Shown: piece by piece, positions 1-7,334 of the stretch
Layout: each line of letters opens with the position of its first letter
Numbering within the stretch: position 1 is the first letter of the stretch
Source of the DNA: Lapidilactobacillus achengensis
GTDB lineage: Bacteria; Bacillota; Bacilli; Lactobacillales; Lactobacillaceae
Assembly (NCBI RefSeq): GCF_003946655.1
Contig: NZ_RHOV01000024.1
Location: 1 to 32,757 of the forward strand
Length of the DNA stretch: 32,757 nucleotides
Reading direction: 5' to 3'
Notes under the pieces: model-generated
What the model was told of the DNA's origin: nothing
The model's database searches: none
The model's input: only the letters and a program-made list of their open reading frames with translations
Position numbers and translations under genes: made by a program

Positions 1-690
1 GGGTGAGCTCGCTGTGGGCGCTGTTTTGAGCCAATCCGCAAAGTACGCGGCTTGTCTCAAAATCAGGCCTTGTCCTAAGCGGCAAAGCCGCCAAGGACAA
101 TTTCACGGCGATCTCACCCCGAATTTCTCCGCTCCAGCCGCTCAACGTTTTAACAGCCGTTTGAGCACTCACGCCATTTGGCAAGCTATGGTCAATTGAT
201 GGGGATCCACGCAATTGACGGCCATGGTTAGTGGTCACAAGCTTTAAATTGGTGACACCGGTACAGTCTGTCTGATGAACTAAGGCAAGTTCTTGATGAA
301 TCAGCTGAATCGGTCAGTTTCCACCTATGAACAGTTAAGGAAACAAGTAGAGATGTTCAACCTACGCAAAAATGTCCCGACCTTCTAATCCGAATCAGTT
401 GGTGTTGCCGTACCACCTCAAAAAAGGGCAATCGGTTGACCTCTAGCTTGCAAAACCACTTCGTCAAATCCTTCGCCTCGATTGCAGATAGGCACAATTC
501 TGCCTAGCAACCGCCTCAGGACGCGTGGCTCAGCGGTGAGATTATTCTTAGCGATTTATCGCTTAGAATAAGGCCTGATTTTGAGACAAGCCGCCGGGCT
601 TGCGGATTGGCTCAAAACAGTGCCCACCGCGTTCCAGCCACGACAAACGTCCTGAGGCGGTTGCGTCCCCACCCAAACCCACTACGCCCG
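1..690 (+). repeat. Composite structured repeat, copy 1 (left end cut by window)
   Basis: One of four copies of a composite element (others at 6404-6912, 24296-25018 and, inverted, 27696-28397). It has a left cruciform (1-120: outer arm GGGTGAG pairing with CTCACCCC at 113-120, enclosing hairpins at about 22-63 and 70-100), further hairpins around 138-215, a ~270-bp conserved middle, and a right cruciform with perfect 17-bp arms GCAACCGCCTCAGGACG (507-523) and its complement (648-664). The right cruciform encloses hairpins at 542-571 and about 573-620. The arms differ in sequence from those of copies 2-4 but are equally self-complementary. No convincing gene lies here: open frames in it are by-products of the palindromes. 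It ends about 30 bp beyond the yycI stop codon. Confidence 0.9.
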
Positions 691-719
691 CAATCAAGCG
701 CAAGGATAGCAACAAACCC

Positions 720-1586
720 TCAATCCCCAGCAGTCGTCACCGAACTACTATTACTGCTACTAGCATTAGGATCGTTCGTCGTGGTACTTCCCTTGACCAC
801 CGTGCGAGTCAAGGCGTTGACCTTTTTCAAGGACTCGTTTTTGGTACCTTTATGTTGTACCATGACATTCCAAACCGGGACGTAGATCACACTACCGCGC
901 ACATCGATCAGTTCGGAGTATCCTAAGCGGTACCACACGATTTTCGAATTGGCGGGGAGCTCGCTGGAGGTATACAAGAGTTGGATCGCGTCTTGGGCGC
1001 TGATCGTGGTTTGCTTTTCCCGCAAAACGGTGACGTTGGGCAAATAGGTCTGGGTATAACCGGTAATGACGTCGTTGTTGACGTTGAAGGTCAGGGTCCC
1101 TTGGGCGTCCAAAACGACGCCTTGTTTGATTTTCTGGGCAAAAACCAGGGTGTTCTTGGGGTCGGACATGCCGGCGATATACGTGTATTGGTCACCATAA
1201 AGGACATTATCGGCGCTCTTGATGAAGTTTTTCAATTCACTGATCATTTGTTTCTTATTATATGTTAGCGGTGTGTTGAATTGGCTGGTTAGTTTATGGG
1301 TATCGTAATTATAAGAGGTGGTTTGCCCGGTTAATTGGGCCAAGCTTTTGACCAGTAAATCTTCGGTTTTGCTGGCCAAATAGAAGCCTTCATCGCTGTC
1401 ATCGGAGAGTTTATCCACGGTAATGTGGTCATCTTTCATGTCTTGGGCGATGGCTTCAGCGTCGGACAAGTTAGTGGTCGTCGTATAGGGTGTGTCGCTG
1501 TCATTTTGGGTGAATGAGGCGAACAGGAAAATGTCCAACGCGAGGAAAACGATCAAGAAAATCAATTCAATTCGCCGAAAGTCCAT
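720..1586 (-). CDS. yycI: WalI/YycI regulatory membrane protein of the WalRK system
   Basis: 288 aa. A single N-terminal membrane anchor (about residues 7-24) follows a short cytoplasmic stretch MDFRRIE; the rest is an exported YycI-type domain ending in a Ser/Thr/Asn-rich tail. In Bacillus, YycI and YycH bind each other and WalK in the membrane and restrain the kinase; in staphylococci they activate it, so the sign of control here is unknown. Its ATG overlaps the yycH stop by one base (TAATG), which implies translational coupling. Identification rests on position directly after yycH plus the anchor-and-domain layout. No walJ (yycJ) follows: a structured repeat begins about 30 bp past the stop. 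Confidence 0.9.
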   Translation of the reverse strand: MDFRRIELIFLIVFLALDIFLFASFTQNDSDTPYTTTTNLSDAEAIAQDMKDDHITVDKLSDDSDEGFYLASKTEDLLVKSLAQLTGQTTSYNYDTHKLTSQFNTPLTYNKKQMISELKNFIKSADNVLYGDQYTYIAGMSDPKNTLVFAQKIKQGVVLDAQGTLTFNVNNDVITGYTQTYLPNVTVLREKQTTISAQDAIQLLYTSSELPANSKIVWYRLGYSELIDVRGSVIYVPVWNVMVQHKGTKNESLKKVNALTRTVVKGSTTTNDPNASSSNSSSVTTAGD

Positions 1587-2932
1587 TAGTTAGTCGCCTC
1601 CGTTTGCGTTTTATCGTTGATCCAGGTTTGATAGGTCTGCCAACGGTCGTTGATCTTGGCGTAATAAGTCGGCTTCAGATCAACGATGTCCGCCTCTTCT
1701 TGGTCGGTGATCCACTGATAACCAACCACCAGATCTTGGATCTCGCCTTTGCGGTATCCTGCAGCGATCAACTTCTGCAAGATCGTCGCGGTGGCGGGCA
1801 AAGTGACTTGACCATTGGCTGCAGGCACCGGCACTTGGAGGACCCGACTGGAGAATTTGATGTGGCTGCCGGAACGAGAGAAGGTGATTTTGACCGCACC
1901 GAAATCGCTTTGTTGGAAGATGGGGAACCCTTCAACAAAACTGCGAAAAGCGATCGTTTTTTTAGTATTGTCGGCATCATAATAGCGAATATCCGTCAAG
2001 GGATTGCCGATACTGTTCAACATGGTGAAGCCGCTCTCCTGCAAGCGATTCAGGCTTTCTGGGATGGTCGTGCGGCTGTTGTCGACGAACTCCAGCTGAT
2101 CACTGCGATGGTCGACGATCAATTGATTATGATAACTGCCGCCGCCATAATAAACCGTTTGGCCGCCTGATTCCCGGGACTCCACATTGGCGTTGTTATC
2201 ACTACTCATTAGCGCCGAAATATAGGTAGTTTCATTGCGCCGATTGATCAAGTAACTATACGGCTGTAGTTTCACGCTATCACTGAAGAAGAGCCGCGGC
2301 TGACCAGATAGTGTCTCTTGGGTCACCTTGACCTTGAAATCGCATTTATTGATCAGGGTGGCGACCGGATCGGCGTCCGCTTTGCTCACGCGGCTTTCCC
2401 AAACGCTTTGCGTGCGATCATCCAAGAAGTAAACGTGGTCCAAATCACCGGTCAAATTGAAGATGATGCGATCAAAAGCATGGTCGGTGGTGGCGCTTTT
2501 TAGACTGTCTTGCTTGGCAACCTCGCCGAACAGCTGGGTGGAAAGTTGATCGGCATAAATCAACTGCACCGAGCCATTCAACGCCATTAGGTCGGCGTAT
2601 CGCTTGGTACTCCGGTGCGATGAGCGGTAGGACCAGTTCGCCATCAACTTGCGAATTTCCAGCACAAGGTTTTCCTTGTGGTTATAAACCAGTTGTTGGT
2701 TGCCTTTTTGGTCGACCTTGACCACTTCGGTTGGTAAGAAAACTTGGCTCAGCGCCTGTTGATTGGTGATCAACGCTGTGGTGACCGTGGATTCTGTGTC
2801 CGATTTACGTTCATACCGCTGGTTGTTGGTCCAAATCAAATACGACAACACTAAACTGATCAGAATCGCCACAATCAGAACAAACCGCACTAACAGATTA
2901 GTTTTCCGCATCCCACTCATCTCCATTCTCAT
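1586..2932 (-). CDS. yycH: WalH/YycH regulatory membrane protein of the WalRK system
   Basis: 448 aa from the first ATG; a start at the internal Met (MRKTNLLVRF, about 2911) would shorten the overlap with walK, so the exact start is uncertain. One N-terminal membrane segment (about residues 13-30) precedes a large extracytoplasmic YycH domain. The family partners YycI to modulate the WalK sensor kinase. The gene overlaps the end of walK by up to 35 bp and the start of yycI by 1 bp, so the three are clearly co-transcribed. Length is typical of the family (about 440-450 aa). No truncation or frameshift is seen. Confidence 0.92.
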   Translation of the reverse strand: MRMEMSGMRKTNLLVRFVLIVAILISLVLSYLIWTNNQRYERKSDTESTVTTALITNQQALSQVFLPTEVVKVDQKGNQQLVYNHKENLVLEIRKLMANWSYRSSHRSTKRYADLMALNGSVQLIYADQLSTQLFGEVAKQDSLKSATTDHAFDRIIFNLTGDLDHVYFLDDRTQSVWESRVSKADADPVATLINKCDFKVKVTQETLSGQPRLFFSDSVKLQPYSYLINRRNETTYISALMSSDNNANVESRESGGQTVYYGGGSYHNQLIVDHRSDQLEFVDNSRTTIPESLNRLQESGFTMLNSIGNPLTDIRYYDADNTKKTIAFRSFVEGFPIFQQSDFGAVKITFSRSGSHIKFSSRVLQVPVPAANGQVTLPATATILQKLIAAGYRKGEIQDLVVGYQWITDQEEADIVDLKPTYYAKINDRWQTYQTWINDKTQTEATN

Positions 2933-4856
2933 ATGATTGATATGGCAACGAAATGTAGAACGTTGACCCCCGACCCTCGGCGCTATCGACCCAAATATGA
3001 CCGTGATGGGCTTCGACGACTTCCTTGGAGATTGCTAGGCCCAAGCCCGTCCCACCTTGCTTCCGTGAGCGGGCCTTATCGACCCGGTAGAACCGGTCAA
3101 AAATCTTATTGATATCCTTTCGCGGGATCCCCAGGCCTTGGTCACTGATGCTGACCACCACACTCTGTTGATTTTCGATCAGCCGCGCGGTGATCACCCC
3201 ACCATCTGGGGAATATTTAATGGCATTGTTCATGATATTATCGATCACTTGCATCATTTTATCGGTATCCAGCTCCACCCACAGGTCCCGGGGCGCAAAT
3301 TCCCGTTTGATGCTATAAGTCTTCTGGGGCAGGTGATGGAAGCCATCGCCGCGCTCATTCTCGGTTTTGATCATCATGTCAAACCGATCGAGAATATAAT
3401 TGAAGAACTCATTGAGATTGACATATTCCAATTCCATCTTCGCTGTCCCTTGGTCCATCCGCGACAGGGCCAACAGTTCATTGATCATCCGGATCATCCG
3501 GTCGGTTTCTTCTTGTGTCACACTGAGAAATTGCGGGGCTAATTTCGGATCTTGCCAAGCGCCATCGTTCAACGCTTCAATATAACTGCGCACGCTAGTC
3601 AACGGCGTCCGCAATTCATGGGACACATTGGAAACGAATTCCCGGCGCTCGTGCTCATTTTTTTCCTGCTCGGTAATATCGTGGAGCACACAGACCAACC
3701 CATTGATAAAACCAGTTTCCCGCTGGATCAAGGAGAAATCGACGTGCAAGATCATCTCTTGGTCTAGCCCCGGCGCCAACTTCGGATCGTCGGTGGTCGT
3801 GCTGCCCAGATTAGCTGGGCCGGTCGTGTTGCCGTGGTGTTCGCGAATGATTTTATTCGGCTCGATCACCATTTCTTGCTTGGTCTCCAAAAGGTCCCGG
3901 AAAGAATAATCCTGCTCGATCCCCAACACCTTCAAAATTGATTCGCCGATCATTTCGTCACTGGTGGTGTTCAAGAAATTCAAGGCTGTTTCATTGATGA
4001 TCGTCACTTTACCACGGCGATCCGTCGCGATCACGCCGTCGGTCATATGGCTCAAAACCGAGTCCAACCGCCGCCGCTCCGCATCGGAAACCTCTTGTGC
4101 TTCCTCCACGCGGATCGACAAGTTGTTGACGGCAACCGCTAATTGTCCCAACTCATCTTGCCCATAGATCCGAACTTGCCCCGAATAATCCCCGTCCGCC
4201 ATCCGAATCGCTTGCTTCTTCATCTCATCGATCGGTTGCGTGATTGCCCGGGCAATAAAGATCGAGATCACCATCCCCAACAAACCCGCGACCAAGGAGG
4301 CCGTCAAGAAAATCAGGGTGATCGAATTGATATTACGGTAAACATCATCCATGCTCGCCCGCACATAAATGGCGCCGACGACCTGATTGGCGTCTGCACC
4401 TGGATTCGTCAACGGCGTAATGGCTGTGTAGTAACTACCATGTCCATCTGACGTGATTTGCGTTTGCTTGTGGTTGGCGTAAATCCCTTTTTTGATGCCC
4501 GAATTTGGTGTTCGTTGACCAATATCGCCTTGATCATTGGCGTTACTCGTTCCCCGAACCACCAATTTATTATCCACCACCAGAACTTCTGAAATCGACG
4601 CATTATCGATCTCGCCGACGATCGTTTTGATGTTACGATTGGCTGTATCGGTGTCGTTACTGGTCAGTTCGCTGGCCAATTGACTGGTGATATAAGGTTG
4701 CACCACGATCGATTCTTCAAAGGTCTTAATGTTCTGCTGTTCCAATTGCTTCACGAAATAAGCCCCGATGATCTCGATCGTGGTCAAGAGCAGCAACATG
4801 AAAACAATGGCGATCTTAAAATGAATCGACTGAAACGGTCTGATTCTCTCATTCAT
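2898..4856 (-). CDS. walK: WalK (VicK/YycG) sensor histidine kinase
   Basis: 652 aa. Order of parts: TM1 (about 14-34), extracytoplasmic sensor domain (about 36-178), TM2 (about 180-202), HAMP (about 203-255), cytoplasmic PAS (about 262-395), HisKA with phosphoacceptor His413 in SNVSHELRTPLT, then the ATPase domain with N-box (IMNNAIKYS, about 541-549), G1 (DQGLGIP, from 572) and G2 (GGTGLGLAI, 601-609). It phosphorylates WalR to control peptidoglycan hydrolase genes and is essential in most Firmicutes. His270, Asp273, His392 and Glu396 fall where S. aureus WalK has its zinc-binding PAS residues, so metal control may be conserved (inference). It is somewhat longer than the 608-611 aa of S. 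aureus and B. subtilis, partly through a Gly/Thr/Asn-rich stretch in the PAS region (about 338-366). Confidence 0.97.
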   Translation of the reverse strand: MNERIRPFQSIHFKIAIVFMLLLLTTIEIIGAYFVKQLEQQNIKTFEESIVVQPYITSQLASELTSNDTDTANRNIKTIVGEIDNASISEVLVVDNKLVVRGTSNANDQGDIGQRTPNSGIKKGIYANHKQTQITSDGHGSYYTAITPLTNPGADANQVVGAIYVRASMDDVYRNINSITLIFLTASLVAGLLGMVISIFIARAITQPIDEMKKQAIRMADGDYSGQVRIYGQDELGQLAVAVNNLSIRVEEAQEVSDAERRRLDSVLSHMTDGVIATDRRGKVTIINETALNFLNTTSDEMIGESILKVLGIEQDYSFRDLLETKQEMVIEPNKIIREHHGNTTGPANLGSTTTDDPKLAPGLDQEMILHVDFSLIQRETGFINGLVCVLHDITEQEKNEHERREFVSNVSHELRTPLTSVRSYIEALNDGAWQDPKLAPQFLSVTQEETDRMIRMINELLALSRMDQGTAKMELEYVNLNEFFNYILDRFDMMIKTENERGDGFHHLPQKTYSIKREFAPRDLWVELDTDKMMQVIDNIMNNAIKYSPDGGVITARLIENQQSVVVSISDQGLGIPRKDINKIFDRFYRVDKARSRKQGGTGLGLAISKEVVEAHHGHIWVDSAEGRGSTFYISLPYQSYENGDEWDAEN

Positions 4857-5130
4857 GATTTCTAGGCGTTACGTTCTCCGCTATAACGTTACGCGTGATT
4901 CACTTCCTTAATTGGTGCCAACAAGGCGCGCCCCAAGTCTGACTAAAGACGCCGTCGGGCAAAATAATCATGGCTCCAGGGCCAACTGGTCAAGCCTAAC
5001 GAAGCCGGCCACAACCGGCCCCGCGCCAAGCCCACAATAACAAAAGACCGCGAAACTCTCAGAGGCGTTACGCTCCTGATCAGCTCGGTACGGCTGGGTT
5101 TCACGGTCTTAGCTGATACTAGCCAAAAAC
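4857..5130 (-). other. Structured walR-walK intergenic region
   Basis: About 274 bp separate the walR stop from the walK start, although these genes are usually adjacent. Two folded blocks are visible. Block 1 (5043-5110) has outer arms AAGACCGCGAAAC / GTTTCACGGTCTT (one mismatch) enclosing two small hairpins. Block 2 (about 4914-5040) holds hairpins such as GCCGGCCACAACCGGCC and a short GGCGCG/CGCGCC pairing. The 10-mer AGGCGTTACG occurs at about 4864 and 5063. No ORF with a ribosome binding site is seen. The region is probably an untranslated spacer in the walR-walK mRNA. Confidence 0.6.
5037..5110 (-). terminator. Possible attenuator/terminator after walR
   Basis: On the minus strand the 13-bp stem beginning AAGACCGTGAAAC and ending GTTTCGCGGTCTT runs straight into TTTGTTATT, a short T-rich tract about 20 nt past the walR stop. 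This has the form of an intrinsic terminator with a weak U tract, so it may only partly stop transcription and make walK, yycH and yycI less abundant than walR. The role is inferred. Confidence 0.5.
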
Positions 5131-5838
5131 TTATTCACTATCCACGTTTTTCAAATAATAACCCACGCCCCGACGCGTCATGATCCAGTCCGGGTGGCTA
5201 GGATTGTCTTCGATCTTCTCCCGCAAACGCCGCACCGTCACATCTACCGTGCGCACATCGCCGAAATAATCGTAACCCCAAACGGTTTGTAACAAATGTT
5301 CGCGCGTCATCACCTGACCAATATGTTTAGCCAAATAATGCAGCAACTCAAACTCACGGTGCGTCAATTCAATCTTCTCACCGCGTTTAGAAACATCATA
5401 GGCGTCAGGGAAAATCGTCAGATCACCCACATCGATTTCGTGGTGATCCTCCTCTTCGCTGTCCGCCGCAACCTTGGCTTGACGGCGTAAATTGGCCTTG
5501 ACCCGCGCCACTAATTCACGGTTAGAGAAAGGTTTGGTGACATAATCATCCGCGCCTAACTCCAGTCCGATGACTTTATCGATTTCAGAATCCTTCGCGG
5601 TGACCATAATAATCGGCATATCGTGGGTCTTACGGACTTCACGGGCCACTTCAAGCCCATCGATCTTCGGTAACATCAAGTCCAATAAAATTAAATCAGG
5701 GTTGACTTCTTCTACTTTTTTAAGCGCTTCTTCACCATCATAGGCCACATAAACGTCGTAGCCTTCCTTGGTCAGCGAGAATTTGACAATATCAGAGATT
5801 GGTTTCTCATCATCGACAACTAAGATTTTTTTTGCCAT
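5131..5838 (-). CDS. walR: WalR (VicR/YycF) response regulator
   Basis: 235 aa from the ATG giving [12 protein letters not shown]; another in-frame ATG two codons upstream (5844) is possible, with AAGGAGG spaced 10 nt from the first and 4 nt from the second. The receiver domain covers about residues 1-118 with the acidic pocket DD (9-10), phospho-acceptor Asp53 in LLDLMLP, and Lys in VTKPF. An OmpR-type winged-helix DNA-binding domain follows (about 133-233, ending [13 protein letters not shown]...TRRGVGYYL). It is the essential cell-wall homeostasis regulator partnered by WalK. A good promoter lies upstream at 5881-5909. Sequence conservation to the family is very high. Confidence 0.97.
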   Translation of the reverse strand: MAKKILVVDDEKPISDIVKFSLTKEGYDVYVAYDGEEALKKVEEVNPDLILLDLMLPKIDGLEVAREVRKTHDMPIIMVTAKDSEIDKVIGLELGADDYVTKPFSNRELVARVKANLRRQAKVAADSEEEDHHEIDVGDLTIFPDAYDVSKRGEKIELTHREFELLHYLAKHIGQVMTREHLLQTVWGYDYFGDVRTVDVTVRRLREKIEDNPSHPDWIMTRRGVGYYLKNVDSE

Positions 5839-5880
5839 TGACATGGTTCCTCCTTAGAGACGTTCCATCTACTGCTCTCA

Positions 5881-5909
5881 ATTATACTAATAAACCCGGT
5901 TGACAACAA
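5881..5909 (-). promoter_or_regulatory. Sigma-A-type promoter for walRK-yycHI
   Basis: Read on the minus strand: -35 TTGTTG (5904-5909), 17-nt spacer, -10 TATAAT (5881-5886). It lies about 37-43 bp upstream of the walR start region, with AAGGAGG just before the start. The -35 box is only about 12 bp from a hairpin repeat that starts at 5921. Confidence 0.75.
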
Positions 5910-5920
5910 CCCATGGCAGA

Positions 5921-6034
5921 GTGCGAACCGACCCGGGTAGCTCCTGAGCATTAGCCTAGCAATTGTTTTGGAAGCCGTACTTTGCTTCCGGAACAATTGC
6001 GTAGCTAAGCGCAGGGAGCTGGGTCGGTGAGCAC
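5921..6034 (+). repeat. Hairpin repeat F3, copy a
   Basis: An imperfect palindrome: GTGCGAACCGACCC at the left pairs with GGGTCGGTGAGCAC at the right, AGCTCCT (5939-5945) with AGGGAGCT (6013-6020), and an inner arm TTAGCCTAGCAATTGTTTTG with CGGAACAATTGCGTAGCTAA around a TTTGC loop region. Related copies lie at 23012-23108, 23131-23242, 24855-24968 and 31449-31547. Confidence 0.85.
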
Positions 6035-6035
6035 G

Positions 6036-6095
6036 TTTCGAGTGCGGAACACAACGGGTAGCTCCTGAGCTAGGATTCAAAAAAGGAGCTGGTCC
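6036..6095 (+). repeat. Shortened F3 derivative
   Basis: Starts again with the F3 left end (GAGTGCGGAAC...GGGTAGCTCCTGAGC) but lacks the central hairpin; AGCTCCT (6060-6066) pairs directly with AGGAGCT (6084-6090). It contains the F3-associated TTCAAAAAAGGAG motif, and looks like a deletion derivative placed in tandem with copy a. Confidence 0.65.
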
Positions 6096-6292
6096 GCAGC
6101 TTGCGCTGCGCGTGACGTTGGTGGATTGTAGATGTGGTGGGGCCCCAGGTCGGGCTGGGGGTGGTGGAACGCGGCGGGCACGATTTTGAGCTTTTCGGAA
6201 GTGCGCCGAAAATCTCAAAACTCGGCCTTATTGTAGGCGATAAATCGCCAACAATAATATCGCGGCTGACTCACCCCCAGCCCGACCTTCCG
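6096..6292 (+). repeat. Cruciform repeat F4, copy a
   Basis: Perfect 16-bp outer arms AGGTCGGGCTGGGGGT (6147-6162) and ACCCCCAGCCCGACCT (6273-6288) enclose two hairpins: GATTTTGAGCTTTTCGG / CCGAAAATCTCAAAAC (6182-6221) and TTATTGTAGGCGA / TCGCCAACAATAA (6228-6257). A small hairpin CGCAGCTTGCGCTGCG precedes it. The second copy is at the right end of the window (32573-32757), with compensatory changes in the first hairpin. Confidence 0.88.
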
Positions 6293-6360
6293 CCAACTAG
6301 TAAACAGCCCACCAACGCCCGCGCAACCAACTAGTAAACAGCCCACCAACGCCCGCGCAA
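6293..6360 (+). repeat. 34-bp perfect tandem duplication
   Basis: Two identical 34-bp units beginning CCAACTAGTAAACAG and ending GCCCGCGCAA sit directly after F4 copy a. There is no ORF or hairpin; it looks like a recent slippage or duplication next to the repeat. Confidence 0.9.
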
Positions 6361-6403
6361 CACAACCTGCTCAGTCGTCCTTTCCATCATAAGCAATCCC
6401 GCT

Positions 6404-6912
6404 AGCTGACAAGCTATCTCACGTGGATGTAGTTTTTCGCAATTAACGACCGTGGTTGGTGATCACAATTCTTAAATTGGTAACACCAGTGAAGTCCACC
6501 GGATGAACTCGGACACTATTTGATGAATCGGCCAAATTGGTCGGTTTCCAACCAAAATTTGTTTAAATTTATGAAACATAGTTATTTGCACGACCGGAAA
6601 TGTACCGACCTATTTAACCAAATCTGTTGGTATTGTTGTACCACCCAAAAAGTGGGTAATGGTCTGACCGCTAGCTTGCAAAAGAACTTCGTCGAATCCT
6701 TCGACTCGATTGCAAATCAGCTCAATTCTGCCCAGCAACCGGTTCGGGCCATGCGGCTCAGCGGTGAAATTGTCCTTGGCGGCTTTGCCGCTTAGGACAA
6801 GGCTCGATTTGAAGACAAGCCGCTGGGCTTGCGGATTGGCTTCAAACGATGCCCACTGCGTTCCAGCCGCGACAATGGCCCGAACCGGTTGCGCTCACGC
6901 GCAACACCCACC
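6404..6912 (+). repeat. Composite structured repeat, copy 2 (left cruciform absent)
   Basis: Shares the conserved middle (from about GCAATTAACGACCGTGG to TTCGACTCGATTGCAAATC) and right cruciform with copies 1, 3 and 4, but lacks the left cruciform. Right cruciform arms are GCAACCGGTTCGGGCCAT (6735-6752) and its perfect complement (6875-6892). They enclose TTGTCCTTGGCGGC / GCCGCTTAGGACAA and the TTGAAGACAAGCC / GGATTGGCTTCAA hairpins. The terminal hairpin GTTGCGCTCACGCGCAAC follows. No gene is apparent. 6913-7081 shows nothing recognisable. Confidence 0.88.
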
Positions 6913-7081
6913 AAGAACTGCAACCAAACGTAGGTTCAAGAACAGAAACCAAACATTCCTGTTCACCAGCGGCACGGTTTGAACAAGGCTCCCATCATAC
7001 CACAATTACGCGCAAACACTAGATTTCAGCTCTAGTTTCGTCAATAATTAGAAAAAAATCAAGAAAAAGTGCTTAGAAGGG

Positions 7082-7110
7082 TTGCTAGTCCCGCTTTCCT
7101 ATGCTAAGAT
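7082..7110 (+). promoter_or_regulatory. Promoter of tRNA-Lys
   Basis: -35 TTGCTA (7082-7087), 17-nt spacer, -10 TAAGAT (7105-7110), 22 bp before the mature tRNA 5' end. Confidence 0.7.
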
Positions 7111-7132
7111 ATTTAAGTCGTCAGATTTACTT

Positions 7133-7205
7133 GGGTGGTTAGCTCAGCTGGCAGAGCAACGGACTCTTAATCCGTGGGTCCAGGGTTCGATCCCCTGACC
7201 ACCCA
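7133..7205 (+). tRNA. tRNA-Lys(CTT)
   Basis: Full cloverleaf: acceptor GGGTGGT / ACCACCC, D-stem GCTC/GAGC, anticodon stem ACGGA/TCCGT around loop CTCTTAA (anticodon CTT at 7166-7168), variable loop GGGTC, T-arm CAGGG TTCGATC CCCTG, discriminator A. CCA is not encoded. Its 3' end is the attachment site of the island that follows, so the distal part of the present gene may be supplied by the element's attP. Confidence 0.97.
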
Positions 7206-7209
7206 TTAA
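7192..7209 (+). other. attL, tRNA-Lys-proximal attachment core
   Basis: 18-bp CCCCTGACCACCCATTAA, overlapping the tRNA T-stem and acceptor 3' half, is repeated exactly at 14853-14870. Similarity continues imperfectly through the following terminator hairpin. Confidence 0.92.
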
Positions 7210-7217
7210 CTGATATT

Positions 7218-7264
7218 AACCAGCAATCACGCAGCGTTAAAACGCCGTGGTTGCTGGTTTTTTT
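7218..7264 (+). terminator. Terminator of tRNA-Lys (element-side copy)
   Basis: Stem AACCAGCAA (7218-7226) / TTGCTGGTT (7251-7259), extended internally by CACG...CGTG pairing, followed by seven T. A diverged copy stands beyond attR at 14879-14925. Confidence 0.9.
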
Positions 7265-7301
7265 GTACCCTCATTTATAATAGAAAAGTAGCTGACAGGA
7301 T

Positions 7302-7322
7302 AACATGACCGTCAAAATGACC
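7302..7322 (+). repeat. Left terminal direct repeat, probable integrase arm site
   Basis: A 21-bp sequence holding ATGACCGTCA followed by AAATGACC recurs exactly at 14755-14775 near the other end of the island; each copy contains two ATGACC motifs. Position just inside the att cores suits arm-type binding sites of a tyrosine recombinase. Confidence 0.65.
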
Positions 7323-7334
7323 GTCACGGATCAG

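Noticed and set aside
14-199. 61-codon frame in composite copy 1 (and the similar minus-strand frame at 28174-28389)
   Set aside because: It lies wholly in the palindromic repeat, has no SD, and similar frames appear wherever the repeat occurs.
1-690. Composite repeat as an insertion sequence
   Set aside because: No transposase frame and no clear target-site duplication or terminal inverted repeat spanning the whole element in the four copies.
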